A stretch of 22,487 bases of DNA from Planctomycetia bacterium (GCA_022616395.1 JAKEEV010000404.1:1-22487), one strand, 5' to 3'; shown: positions 7,021 through 14,998, counted from the first letter of the stretch. The notes: generated by a model not told the origin, from the letters alone. Translations and numbers: made by a program.

Positions 7021-8760
7021 ATGCGGTTTCACGCCCTGGCGACGGATTACGATGGCACGATTGCTCACGATGGCGCGGTGGATGTTGAGACGCTCGCCGC
7101 GCTCGACCGCGCGAAGAAGTCCGGCCGCAAGCTCATCATGGTCACCGGCCGCGAACTGCCGGACTTGATGAATGTCTTTCCTCACCTCGACCTGTTTAAT
7201 CTTGCCGTCGTCGAGAACGGAGCGGTGCTTTACAACCCGCAAACGAAAGAAACGCGGGTGTTAACCGATCCTCCTCCGCCCGCGTTTGTGGAAACGCTCC
7301 GCAAGTATGGTGTGTTGCCGCTTTCGGTCGGTCACGTCATCGTTGCCACCTGGGAGCCTCACGAGAAGACGGTTCTCACTGCGATTCGCGACCTCGGTCT
7401 TGAGCTTCAGGTGATCTTCAACAAGGGCGCGGTGATGGTGTTGCCCTCCGGCGTGAACAAGGCCACCGGTCTTGTGGCCGCGCTCACGGAACTGGGGTTG
7501 TCTCCTCACAACGCCGTTGGTGTTGGAGATGCCGAGAACGACCACGCCTTCCTGAAGGTGTGCGAGTGTTCGGCGGCAGTGGCGAATGCACTTCCCGCGG
7601 TGAAGGACACCGCCGACATCGTGATGAAGGGCGCTCGCGGGGCCGGAGTCGCGGAACTGATCGACCGACTTCTGGGAAATGACCTCTCCGACCTCAAAAC
7701 ACTCGCACGCCATCGCGTTCCGGTCGGCGAAACGGACGATAAAACCGAACTCGCCATCGACCCGGCCGGAGCGGGTGTGATGGTGTGCGGAACTTCCGGC
7801 AGCGGAAAGTCCACGCTCACAACCGCCATTCTTGAGAGGCTCTCCGACGCGGGGTATCAGGCGCTGGTTGTCGATCCGGAGGGGGATTACATCAACGCGG
7901 ACTTCGCCAGCCATGTTGGCAACCCCACCCAGGCTCCGCGTGCGGAGGACGTGACCGACGCGCTCCACGACCCGAAGCGGTCGATCATCGTGAATCTGCT
8001 CGGCGTTCCGGTCGCCGAGCGGCCAAAGTTCTTCACGCAACTCCTCCCCCGCATCCTGGAGGAGAAAGCCCGCACCGGTCGGCCACACTGGCTCTTGATC
8101 GATGAAACGCATCACCTCCTTCCTCCCGGTCCGGAGTCATCGGCCCCAGCCATGCTGTTGCCCGATCGCGGGCTGATGTTCGTCACCGTTCATCCGGGCA
8201 GCGTGGACCGCTCAGCGCTCGCGAACATCGGCACTCTGCTGGTGGTTGGCGGACACCCCACTCAAACTGTCGCTGATCTCTGCAAGGCGGCCAACGTGAA
8301 AGCACCGGCGTGCCCGCAGGTCGAGGACGACAAGTTACCGACCGGCGACGCGATGATGTGGCGGAAGGGCGAGAAGGCCGCTGTAATTGTTCACACGAAG
8401 CCCCCGCGCACCGAACGCAAGCGGCATTCACGCAAGTACGCGGAGGGGAATTTGGGACCAGAGAGGAGCTTCTACTTCCGCGGGCCGAAGGACAAGCTGA
8501 ACCTCAGAGCCGCGAACTTGCATCAGTTCCTGCAACTGGCCGATGGCGTGGACGACGAGACATGGGAGTTTCACCGTACGAGCGGCGACTATTCAAAGTG
8601 GGTCCGGGCACAGATCAAGGATAACCAACTCGCCGACGAACTGGCCGAGTTGGAAGTGAACCGTGATGCGAGCCCCAAAGATAGCCGCGCTGCCATTCGC
8701 GCTGCCATCGAAGCCCGCTACACGCTGCCAAGCGAAGCTCCGAGCGGGAAGAGCGCGTGA
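7021..8760 (+). CDS. HAD-IIB phosphatase fused to HerA/VirB4-like P-loop ATPase
   Basis: 579 aa, no signal peptide, so cytoplasmic. Residues 1-220 form a Cof-type HAD phosphatase. Motif I is D9-Y-D-G-T, motif II is T-G-R (42-44), motif III Lys is in N-K-A-T-G (K147), and motif IV is G-V-G-D-A-E-N-D (167-174). Residues 240-460 form a P-loop ATPase. Walker A is G-T-S-G-S-G-K-S-T (257-265), V-V-D-P-E-G-D-Y (283-290) resembles HerA-type ATPases, and Walker B is W-L-L-I-D-E (357-362). A C-terminal block (about 480-570) with F-Y-F-R-G-P and A-D-G-V-D-D-E-T-W-E-F-H is of unknown role. GGAG lies 6 bases before the ATG. Its stop overlaps the ROK kinase start by 4 bp (GTGA), so the two are probably coupled. 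The phosphatase substrate, likely a sugar phosphate, and the ATPase target are unknown. Confidence 0.88.
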   Translation: MRFHALATDYDGTIAHDGAVDVETLAALDRAKKSGRKLIMVTGRELPDLMNVFPHLDLFNLAVVENGAVLYNPQTKETRVLTDPPPPAFVETLRKYGVLPLSVGHVIVATWEPHEKTVLTAIRDLGLELQVIFNKGAVMVLPSGVNKATGLVAALTELGLSPHNAVGVGDAENDHAFLKVCECSAAVANALPAVKDTADIVMKGARGAGVAELIDRLLGNDLSDLKTLARHRVPVGETDDKTELAIDPAGAGVMVCGTSGSGKSTLTTAILERLSDAGYQALVVDPEGDYINADFASHVGNPTQAPRAEDVTDALHDPKRSIIVNLLGVPVAERPKFFTQLLPRILEEKARTGRPHWLLIDETHHLLPPGPESSAPAMLLPDRGLMFVTVHPGSVDRSALANIGTLLVVGGHPTQTVADLCKAANVKAPACPQVEDDKLPTGDAMMWRKGEKAAVIVHTKPPRTERKRHSRKYAEGNLGPERSFYFRGPKDKLNLRAANLHQFLQLADGVDDETWEFHRTSGDYSKWVRAQIKDNQLADELAELEVNRDASPKDSRAAIRAAIEARYTLPSEAPSGKSA

Positions 8761-9542
8761 GAGAACTCCCAATGGTTACACCGAAACACATCGCCGGTCG
8801 GAAGGCCGAACGCACGCACACGTCGATCCTGGCAATTGATGTTGGGGGACGTGGGATAAAAATCCTCGTTAGCAACGAAACCGAATCACGCCGGTGCCAG
8901 TCCGGTCCCGAGATGACCCCAAAGCGAATGGTCGAGACCGTTCGCGAACTCGCCGCGGATTGGTCCTACGACGCGGTCTCCATCGGCTACCCCGGTCAGG
9001 TCGGCGCTCAGGGTCCGCGATCCGAGCCGGGCAATCTCGGCCCTGGCTGGGTGGGGTTCAACTTCGCGGGCGCGTTCGACCGACCGGTGCGGATCATCAA
9101 CGACGCCGCGATGCAGGCGCTGGGGAGTTACGACGGCGGACGAATGCTCTTCCTCGGCCTCGGCACGGGTCTGGGTTCGGCACTCATCGCGGAGAAGGTA
9201 ATCGTTCCGCTGGAACTGGGCCAGATTCCCGAACCCGGTGGCCGAACGCTCGGTGATGTGCTCGGCCGGAGTGGAATGAAACGGCTGGGCAAGAAGAAGT
9301 GGAGGCGGGCGATAGACTGGGCCGTGCCTGCACTGATGGCCTCTCTGTTGGCGGACTACGTGGTACTTGGAGGTGGGAACGCGAAGGAAATCAAGAACCC
9401 GCCTCCCGGTTCGCGACTGAGCAACAACCTGACCGCCTTCCGCGGAGGCTTCCGGCTGTGGCAACTGGAAGACATCCCGACGCTCCACAACGGAGACGAG
9501 CACCTCCCCGCACCGAAACCCGCCGAGTGGCGACTGATCTAG
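8757..9542 (+). CDS. ROK-family sugar kinase, polyphosphate-glucokinase-like
   Basis: 261 aa from a GTG that overlaps the preceding stop (GTGA). An ATG at 8772 is the alternative start; I prefer the overlap but it is not certain. Phosphate motif 1 is L-A-I-D-V-G-G-R-G-I-K (25-35). The substrate and catalytic region is I-I-N-D-A-A (113-118, Asp116). Phosphate motif 2 is G-L-G-T-G-L-G-S-A (134-142). The adenosine-side motif is Y-V-V-L-G-G-G-N (201-208). The C-x-C-G-x-x-G-C zinc motif of typical ROK kinases and repressors is absent, and the family E-L-G-H appears as E-L-G-Q. The closest visible resemblance is to polyphosphate/ATP glucokinases. Pairing with the upstream phosphatase suggests opposing phosphorylation and dephosphorylation of a sugar (inference). 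Confidence 0.82.
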   Translation: MRELPMVTPKHIAGRKAERTHTSILAIDVGGRGIKILVSNETESRRCQSGPEMTPKRMVETVRELAADWSYDAVSIGYPGQVGAQGPRSEPGNLGPGWVGFNFAGAFDRPVRIINDAAMQALGSYDGGRMLFLGLGTGLGSALIAEKVIVPLELGQIPEPGGRTLGDVLGRSGMKRLGKKKWRRAIDWAVPALMASLLADYVVLGGGNAKEIKNPPPGSRLSNNLTAFRGGFRLWQLEDIPTLHNGDEHLPAPKPAEWRLI

Positions 9543-9543
9543 T

Positions 9544-9624
9544 TCAGAGGACAGAGGTCAGAAATCAGAGGAATCGTCTTCTCTGTGTTTCTCTGTCCTC
9601 TGTCTTCTGATCTCTGTCCTCTGA
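9544..9624. terminator. Heptamer inverted repeat between convergent genes (likely bidirectional terminator)
   Basis: The left arm (9544-9572) and right arm (9596-9624) are 29-base inverted copies with about three mismatches. The left arm is built of 7-bp units CAGAGGA, CAGAGGT, CAGAAAT and CAGAGGA. It starts two bases after the ROK kinase stop and ends two bases before the stop of the convergent alcohol dehydrogenase. This occupies almost the whole gap. A stem of this size should stop or trim transcripts from both sides, although there is no clean T-tract. Confidence 0.75.
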
Positions 9625-9626
9625 GT

Positions 9627-10655
9627 TTAACTCACTTCCACCATTGCCTTCACAACGCCGGTTTCGGGTTTCAGCCAGGTGGGGAATGCGCTGATCATGG
9701 CGTCCATCGGCGCGCGGTGAGTGATCCAGGGTTGTGTGTCGAGTTTCCCGTCTTCGATGAGTTGAATGATGCGCGTAAACTCGTGTGCGAGCGCGTTGCG
9801 GCTTGCCAGGAAGGTCATTTCGCGGCGGTGCATCAGCGGTTGCGTGAAATGAAGTTCGTCTTGCGTGATGCCGACCCACACCAGTCGACCGGCGAAGCCC
9901 ACAAAGTTGTACGCGACGTTCATGCTCTTGGCGCTGCCGGTTGCGTCCACCACCACGTTGCCCAGTTTGCCTCCGGTCATGTCCGTGAAGGTTTTCACAT
10001 CGTCGGCGAGCACTCCTTTCGAGTGAATTGTTTCCGACACCCCCATTTTCTCGCGCACGAACTTCAACCGCTGAGGGAGTAGATCCATCACGATTACGCG
10101 TGCGCCAGCGTGCTTGGCGAATTCAATCGAGGCCAGTCCGATCGGTCCAGCCCCGATCACGAACACCGTTTCATCCGTGCGCGGATTGGCTCGGTTGATC
10201 GCGTGCTGGCCGATGCCGAGTGTTTCGACCAGAGCCAGTTGCTCGAACGTGAGCTTGGTGGAGACGTGTAACTTGCGAGCAGGCACAGTGAACAGCCGGC
10301 GCAGGCCGCCATCGCAATGCACGCCGAGCGTCAGATGGTTCTCGCAGCAGTTGGTGTGCCCGCGTGTGCAAGAGTAACACCGCTGGCAGTTGATGTACGG
10401 CTCCACGGCCGCCTTGTCGCCGGGCTTCACATTGGTGACTCCTTCACCCACCACGACCACTTCCACGCCCAGCTCGTGGCCGGGAATGCGCGGGTAGCTG
10501 AAGAACGGCATCTTGCCCAGATAGCCGCTGTAGTCGGTGCCGCAGATGCCAACACGAACGACTCGCACAAGCGCTTCGCCCGGCTCCGGCTTCCCCGGTT
10601 CAGGTACTTCAATTACGCGGAAATGCTTGGGCTGTTCGAGCTGAATGGCTTTCAT
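9627..10655 (-). CDS. Zinc-dependent alcohol/polyol dehydrogenase (MDR family)
   Basis: 342 aa. Catalytic zinc ligands: C38 in G-I-C-G-T-D, H60-E61 in P-G-H-E, and E144 in L-V-E-T-L-G. Structural zinc cysteines: C90, C93, C96 and C103 or C104 in N-C-Q-R-C-Y-S-C-T-R-G-H-T-N-C-C. The Rossmann motif is G-A-G-P-I-G (168-173). An Asp at the end of the second strand (I-V-M-D-L-L) suggests NAD rather than NADP. Overall it resembles threonine, sorbitol, galactitol-phosphate or galactonate-type dehydrogenases, so the substrate is left open. The ATG at 10655 is preceded by only a weak GGA. It lies downstream of the small gene at 10730-11095 on the same strand and ends at the repeat shared with the ROK kinase. 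Confidence 0.92.
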   Translation of the reverse strand: MKAIQLEQPKHFRVIEVPEPGKPEPGEALVRVVRVGICGTDYSGYLGKMPFFSYPRIPGHELGVEVVVVGEGVTNVKPGDKAAVEPYINCQRCYSCTRGHTNCCENHLTLGVHCDGGLRRLFTVPARKLHVSTKLTFEQLALVETLGIGQHAINRANPRTDETVFVIGAGPIGLASIEFAKHAGARVIVMDLLPQRLKFVREKMGVSETIHSKGVLADDVKTFTDMTGGKLGNVVVDATGSAKSMNVAYNFVGFAGRLVWVGITQDELHFTQPLMHRREMTFLASRNALAHEFTRIIQLIEDGKLDTQPWITHRAPMDAMISAFPTWLKPETGVVKAMVEVS

Positions 10656-10729
10656 GGGTATCCAGGTGAATGGTCGAGTGGGTGGTGATAATGTACGATG
10701 ATGTGTTCATGTCGGCCTTTTCTCTGGCG

Positions 10730-11095
10730 TCAGCATCCCTTCGATCTCCGCCTTGAGTGCGCGACCAGAGCCAGGGCGGGCTTATCCTGATGCGATAGCG
10801 CGAAGACCGCCAGTTCCAGAACTTGCTCGTTCCGCAATTCCCCGGCCGACTCGGTCGTGCGGTAATAATTCCCGCAGTGGATCAGCCAGTGTTGCTTGAA
10901 TCGCTGGAAGAGAGCAACGTGCTTCTCGTTCAGATCGGAGACAACGACTTCGGAATATGGCGAGCCTTCGGGGAACGCGGTCAGATCGCGGTGGGGGTAA
11001 CTGACCGTGGTCAAGTAACCGAGGTGATTTGCATTCTGGCGAACAGAGCTGCGCGTCCGTATCGGCTCGCTCCAGTGCGGATCGCCCCGACTCAT
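10730..11095 (-). CDS. Hypothetical small protein, probable C-terminal frameshift
   Basis: 121 aa as read, not recognised. The ATG at 11095 has GGAAGAGG just upstream, and codon use shows high GC at third positions. The middle has an ordinary globular composition (F-P-E-G-S-P-Y-S-E-V-V-V-S-D-L; F-Q-R-F-K-Q-H-W-L-I-H). The last residues, H-S-R-R-R-S-K-G-C, look out of frame. Removing one GC pair from GCGC near 10758-10763 would instead give A-L-K-A-E-I-E-G-M-L-T-P-E-K-R-P-T and stop at 10707, a more natural end. A 20-codon frame beginning at 11154 ends in an ATGA overlap with this start and could be a leader or a frameshifted N-terminus. No signal peptide or membrane segment is seen. The gene lies between DUF1501 and the dehydrogenase on the same strand. 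An overlapping plus-strand frame is less convincing. Confidence 0.5.
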   Translation of the reverse strand: MSRGDPHWSEPIRTRSSVRQNANHLGYLTTVSYPHRDLTAFPEGSPYSEVVVSDLNEKHVALFQRFKQHWLIHCGNYYRTTESAGELRNEQVLELAVFALSHQDKPALALVAHSRRRSKGC

Positions 11096-11161
11096 GGCCT
11101 CTTCCCGCGATTGGTCAAAGTGAATCGCTTACCGAAAGTGACGCACTCCACCATAACGCGA

Positions 11162-11199
11162 CACGGGCGAGATCGGAAGCCGTGCTCCTCTCGCCCGTG
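11162..11199 (-). terminator. Hairpin downstream of the DUF1501 gene
   Basis: A perfect 11-bp stem, CACGGGCGAGA (11162-11172) with TCTCGCCCGTG (11189-11199), encloses a 16-base loop. It lies 24 bases beyond the DUF1501 stop and upstream of the small gene. Position and strength fit a transcript end, but no T-run follows on the minus strand, so it could instead stabilise the 3' end. The rest of the gap to 11095 shows nothing further that I recognise. Confidence 0.5.
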
Positions 11200-11222
11200 C
11201 CGGAATTGTGTCGTGCCTGAGC

Positions 11223-12626
11223 TTACTTCAAGATGTCCTTCACCACCGTGCCGTGAACGTCTGTTAAGCGGAAGTCGCGACCGCTGTAACGATACGTGAG
11301 CTTCTCGTGGTCGATTCCCATGAGATGCAGAATCGTGGCGTGAAGGTCGTGAATGTGAACCTTCTTGTCCACCGCCGCGAAGCCGAACTCATCCGTTGAA
11401 CCATAAGTCATGCCTCCCTTCACTCCACCACCAGCGAGCCACACGCAGAAGCCCGCGCTGTTGTGGTCGCGGCCGTTGGCTCCTTCGCTCGTTGGCGTGC
11501 GACCGAACTCACCTCCCCAGAGGACGAGCGTTTCCTCAAGCAACCCCTTTGCCTTCAGATCACGAAGCAGAGCGGCAACGGCCTTGTCGCTGTCTTTTGC
11601 CTTCGTGCGGTGGCCCTTCTCTACATTACTATGATCGTCCCACGGCTGACCGCTTCCGTAGAAGACTTGCACCATGCGCACCCCGCGTTCCACCAGTCGG
11701 CGAGCGGCAAGGCAAGCGTCCGCGAAGTAGCCCTTGCCGTAAGTGTCGCGCACCTTCATCGGCTCGCGGGTCACATCGAAGGCTTCCTGAGCTTCGGTTT
11801 GCATCCGGTAAGCGATTTCGAGCGACTGAATCCGAGCATCAAGCTGGTCGTCGCCTCCGCGCTTCTCGTTGTGAATCGTGTTGAGCTGGTTCAGGAGGTC
11901 AAGTTGCTCGCGCTGAGTGTCGGGTGTCACATTCGAGTTGCGAATGTGGTCGATCACGCGCTTCGGGTCAAGGTTCTGAATGTGGCACCCCTGGTACACG
12001 CCCGGCAGGAAGCTATTGTTCCATAGTGCAGGGCCGACAACCGGTTTGCCGGGGCAAAGCACAACGAAGCCGGGCAGGTTCTGGTTCTCGGTGCCCAAGC
12101 CGTAAGTCAGCCAGCTTCCCATGCTCGGTCGGATGGCCTGCGTGTTTCCGCAAGTCATCAGAAGCAAGCCCGGCTCGTGATTCGGAATGTTCGTGTGCAT
12201 CGAACGGATCACGCAGATGTCATCGATGCACGAACCGATCTGCGGGAAGAGTTCGCTCACCTCAATGCCGGCCTGCCCGAACTTGCTGAACTTGAACGGC
12301 GACTTGTAGAGCGGGCCGGGCTTGCGCCCACTCTTCAGATCGACTTTCTTGCCGTGTTGCTTCGCCAGTTCAGGCTTTGGGTCGAAGGTATCGACCTGCG
12401 ATGGCCCGCCATTCATGAACAGGTGAATGATGTGCTTGGCCTTCGGCGCAAAGTGCGGCTTCTTGGGCGCAAGTGGATTGTTGCTCGCGGGGAGAGCGAC
12501 CAACTCACCCGAATCGGCAAGCAAGCCCGCCAGTCCAAGCACGCCAAGCCCGGTCCCGGAACTGTGAAGCATCTCTCTTCGAGAGAGCGCGGAGCGCGGA
12601 ACTCGGAACTCGGAACTGAAATCCAT
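11223..12626 (-). CDS. DUF1501 protein with twin-arginine signal
   Basis: 467 aa, close to full family length. GAGGA stands 7 bases before the ATG, which fixes this start even though the first 14 residues are unusual. Residues 5-14 (S-E-F-R-V-P-R-S-A-L) are encoded by one arm of a heptamer repeat. The Tat-like S-R-R-E-M-L-H-S-S-G-T-G-L-G-V-L-G-L-A-G-L-L follows. Family blocks: H-L-F-M-N-G-G-P-S-Q-V-D-T-F-D-P-K, R-S-M-H-T-N-I-P-N-H-E-P-G, and W-G-G-E-F-G-R-T-P-T-S-E-G with G-R-D-H-N. These correspond to metal and active-site regions of alkaline-phosphatase/sulfatase-like folds, but DUF1501 activity is unproven. It is encoded 83 bases downstream of its DUF1549/DUF1553 partner, the usual planctomycete pair, and probably acts outside the cytoplasm with it. 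Confidence 0.93.
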   Translation of the reverse strand: MDFSSEFRVPRSALSRREMLHSSGTGLGVLGLAGLLADSGELVALPASNNPLAPKKPHFAPKAKHIIHLFMNGGPSQVDTFDPKPELAKQHGKKVDLKSGRKPGPLYKSPFKFSKFGQAGIEVSELFPQIGSCIDDICVIRSMHTNIPNHEPGLLLMTCGNTQAIRPSMGSWLTYGLGTENQNLPGFVVLCPGKPVVGPALWNNSFLPGVYQGCHIQNLDPKRVIDHIRNSNVTPDTQREQLDLLNQLNTIHNEKRGGDDQLDARIQSLEIAYRMQTEAQEAFDVTREPMKVRDTYGKGYFADACLAARRLVERGVRMVQVFYGSGQPWDDHSNVEKGHRTKAKDSDKAVAALLRDLKAKGLLEETLVLWGGEFGRTPTSEGANGRDHNSAGFCVWLAGGGVKGGMTYGSTDEFGFAAVDKKVHIHDLHATILHLMGIDHEKLTYRYSGRDFRLTDVHGTVVKDILK

Positions 12627-12711
12627 TGAACTATCCTCGTCTCGGTGATCGGGCAGAGCCGACTTTTGTGTTTGTCTTCCGTTCCGCGTTCCCCGTTCCG
12701 CGCTCCGCGCT
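12586..12711. repeat. GCGGAAC-type inverted repeat overlapping two coding ends
   Basis: A perfect 17-base core (12586-12602) pairs with 12695-12711; it contains GCGGAGCGCGGAAC. The arms continue imperfectly as 7-bp units: CGGAACT three times on the left, and GGAAC/GCGGAAC variants on the right in reverse. The left arm lies inside the DUF1501 coding start and supplies residues S-E-F-R-V-P-R-S-A-L. The right arm covers the stop codon of the DUF1549/DUF1553 gene. The hairpin could reduce read-through between the two genes. Confidence 0.75.
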
Positions 12712-14998
12712 AGTCGACATACATCAACTCGTTGCTCGCCAGCAACACCTGAGCGTATTGTTGCCAGCGGGTGAGCTTGTCATCGGGCTTCAGAGGCAGT
12801 TTCAGGAAGCGTTCGGCCAGTTCGATCTCGCGTTTTTCTGGCTGACGGCCAAACGCGAGACGATACGCCGAGGTGATGCGCTCCGAGTCAGTCTTGCCGA
12901 GCTTTTCCAGACGCGCTGAGAATGCCTTCGCCTGAAGTACCATGAACTCGCTGTTCAGTGCGAATAACTGCTGCTGAGGAACGGTGGTCTCTGTTCGCTT
13001 GTCGGCGGTGACGTTCGCATCGGGGAAGTCGAACAGCCTCAGCAAGCCGTTGAGTTCGTGTCGGCTGACCTTCGCGTAAACCGTTCGCCGTTTCGCGTTG
13101 GCGTCGCGAAGGTCGAAGGTCGGCCCGCCGGGTGTTTTGTCCAGATTTCCGCTAACCGCGAGTAGCGTATCTCGCCAGTCTTCCACTTGCAGCCGCTTGC
13201 GCGTTCCGCGCCAGAGGGAAATGTTCGCTGCGTCAATCTTGTCGTTGGTTGCGTCGGGGCGACTTTCAAGTTGGTAGACGGTCGTCATCATGATCTGTTT
13301 GTGCAGCCACTTCATCGACCAGCCGTTCTTGGCGAAGTTGACCGCGAGCCAGTCGAGCAGTTCGGGATGGCTCGGCTTGTCTCCGAGTGCGCCGAAGTTA
13401 CTTGGCGTGTTTACAAGCCCGCGGCCAAAGTGCCACGCCCACACGCGATTGACGATCACGCGAGCCGTGAGTGGGTTATCCTTCGACGCAATCGCATTCG
13501 CCAGATCGAGCCGCGTGAACTCGCTTCCCGATTTGGTCGGCGAAGGAAGCACTTGCAAGAAACCCTTCGGCGCGTCATCGCCCTTCGCCGTGGGGTTTCC
13601 GCGAATGAGGATTTTCATGCCCGACCCGTTGCCGCTCACCACATGAACGACAGGCAGAGGGGGCGGCATTTCCTTCTTGAGCTTCGCGACTTCGGCGGTG
13701 AGTTCCTTCACCTTCTTCGGAAGTGTTTTGTCGTCGGGCTTGGCCTTCGCGTCGGCCTGAGCTTTCTTCAGAGCGGCTTCGGTCTTCTTGAGGTTGTTCT
13801 GTGCGTCGGTGTATGCCTTCACTTCGGCAGGCGGAGCCAGCGGGACATCGCTCAGTTTCGTGCCCGCGTAGATGCCCGCGAGTGAGTAGTAGTCGCGTGT
13901 CGGGATTGGGTCGAACTTGTGATCGTGACAGCGGGCACACGCGACCGTTAAGCCAAGGAATCCGCGTGTGAGCGTGTCCACGCGGTCATCGAGTTCGTCG
14001 GCATCGGCCCGCAGTCCGCAGCCGGCATCGCGATAGTATTCCGCGCCCAGACCGAGGAAACCCAGGCCCGCGAACTTGGTGAACGGATCATCGGGAGCAT
14101 CAGGAAGCATGTCGCCCGCGATCTGGAGTTTCACGAAGCGGTCGTAAGGCATGTCCGAGTTGAACGCTGCGATCACCCAGTCGCGGTAGCGCCAGGCTTG
14201 CGTCTTGGGCTTCACGCCGAACGTGTGTGCTTGATCTTCGGCATAGCGAGCCACATCCAGCCAGTGCCGCGCCCACTTCTCCCCATAGTGTTGCGAAGCG
14301 AGAAGCCGGTCGATGACCTTCTCGAATGCTTGAGGAGAGTTGTCCGCGAGGAATGCGTCAACATCTTCAGGCGCAGGCGGCAAGCCCGTCAGTCCGAAGT
14401 ACGCGCGGCGAATCAGTGTGCGCTTGTCCGCAAGCGCGGCTGGAGTCAGCCCCTTCTCGTCCCACTTCGCGTGAATGAAGCTGTCGATCTGATTTCGGAT
14501 TTCGGATTTCGATTTTCGAATTTGCGGAACCGAAGGTTCCTTCGGCGGCTGGAAGGACCAGAACTGTTTCCCCTTCGCGATGTCGATGCCGGCCGCGAGC
14601 TTGATGCCCGTCTCTCCGCGAGGGTCAATCGCGCCGTCGGCAATCCACTTCTCGAAGTCCGCGATCACCGAGTCGGGCAGTTTCCCCTTCGGAGGCATCT
14701 GAACTTCGCCATCGTACTTCAGCGTCTTGAGCAGTTTGCCGGCGTCTGGCTTACCGGGCACCATTGCAACGCCCGTGTCTCCTCCCTTGAGCAGACTCGC
14801 CTTCGAGTCGAGTTTCAGCCCGCCCTTGAGCTTCTTCTGTTTCTCCGCGTCTTCCGAGTGGCACTTGTAGCAGTTCTCGACCAACACGGGCCGGATTTTC
14901 GTCTCGAAGAATTCGACGGCCTTCGCGTCCGGCGCAGGGTCCGCTGCCGACACGAAGGACGGAGTGATAAGGAGAACCGCAAGAGCAATTCGCAGCAT
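12710..14998 (-). CDS. Secreted PSCyt1-DUF1549-DUF1553 cytochrome-like protein
   Basis: 762 aa. Signal peptide M-L-R-I-A-L-A-V-L-L-I-T-P-S-F-V-S-A-A. The N-terminal planctomycete cytochrome domain (about 25-125) has C43-Y-K-C46-H47 and the likely axial Met in V-Q-M101-P-P. DUF1549 (about 165-370) ends in V-A-C-A-R-C-H-D-H-K-F-D-P with C354, C357 and H358. A charged, probably coiled-coil stretch (about 395-450, K-K-V-K-E-L-T-A-E-V-A-K-L-K-K-E) links to DUF1553 (about 515-755). Haem binding is expected from the motif but not proven. The ATG at 14998 starts the signal peptide directly; in-frame ATGs at 15025 and 15073 are possible, with no clear ribosome site at any of them. The DUF1501 gene follows as its partner. 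A heptamer DNA repeat is embedded at residues about 160-170. Confidence 0.93.
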   Translation of the reverse strand: MLRIALAVLLITPSFVSAADPAPDAKAVEFFETKIRPVLVENCYKCHSEDAEKQKKLKGGLKLDSKASLLKGGDTGVAMVPGKPDAGKLLKTLKYDGEVQMPPKGKLPDSVIADFEKWIADGAIDPRGETGIKLAAGIDIAKGKQFWSFQPPKEPSVPQIRKSKSEIRNQIDSFIHAKWDEKGLTPAALADKRTLIRRAYFGLTGLPPAPEDVDAFLADNSPQAFEKVIDRLLASQHYGEKWARHWLDVARYAEDQAHTFGVKPKTQAWRYRDWVIAAFNSDMPYDRFVKLQIAGDMLPDAPDDPFTKFAGLGFLGLGAEYYRDAGCGLRADADELDDRVDTLTRGFLGLTVACARCHDHKFDPIPTRDYYSLAGIYAGTKLSDVPLAPPAEVKAYTDAQNNLKKTEAALKKAQADAKAKPDDKTLPKKVKELTAEVAKLKKEMPPPLPVVHVVSGNGSGMKILIRGNPTAKGDDAPKGFLQVLPSPTKSGSEFTRLDLANAIASKDNPLTARVIVNRVWAWHFGRGLVNTPSNFGALGDKPSHPELLDWLAVNFAKNGWSMKWLHKQIMMTTVYQLESRPDATNDKIDAANISLWRGTRKRLQVEDWRDTLLAVSGNLDKTPGGPTFDLRDANAKRRTVYAKVSRHELNGLLRLFDFPDANVTADKRTETTVPQQQLFALNSEFMVLQAKAFSARLEKLGKTDSERITSAYRLAFGRQPEKREIELAERFLKLPLKPDDKLTRWQQYAQVLLASNELMYVD
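14491..14530. repeat. GATTTCG heptamer repeat inside the DUF1549 gene
   Basis: Three consecutive GATTTCG units are followed by the degenerate units ATTTTCG and AATTTGC. Read in frame on the minus strand they encode I-R-K-S-K-S-E-I-R-N, ending at the start of the DUF1549 block (N-x-I-D-x-F-I). The family normally has a variable linker here, so the array sits where it can be tolerated. Period and reading are direct sequence; insertion is inference. Confidence 0.65.

Noticed and set aside
10823..11299. 158-codon plus-strand frame opposite the small hypothetical gene
   Set aside because: It runs into the antisense of the DUF1501 gene end and terminates in Arg/Cys/Ser-rich sequence. The minus-strand frame has a ribosome site and better codon use.
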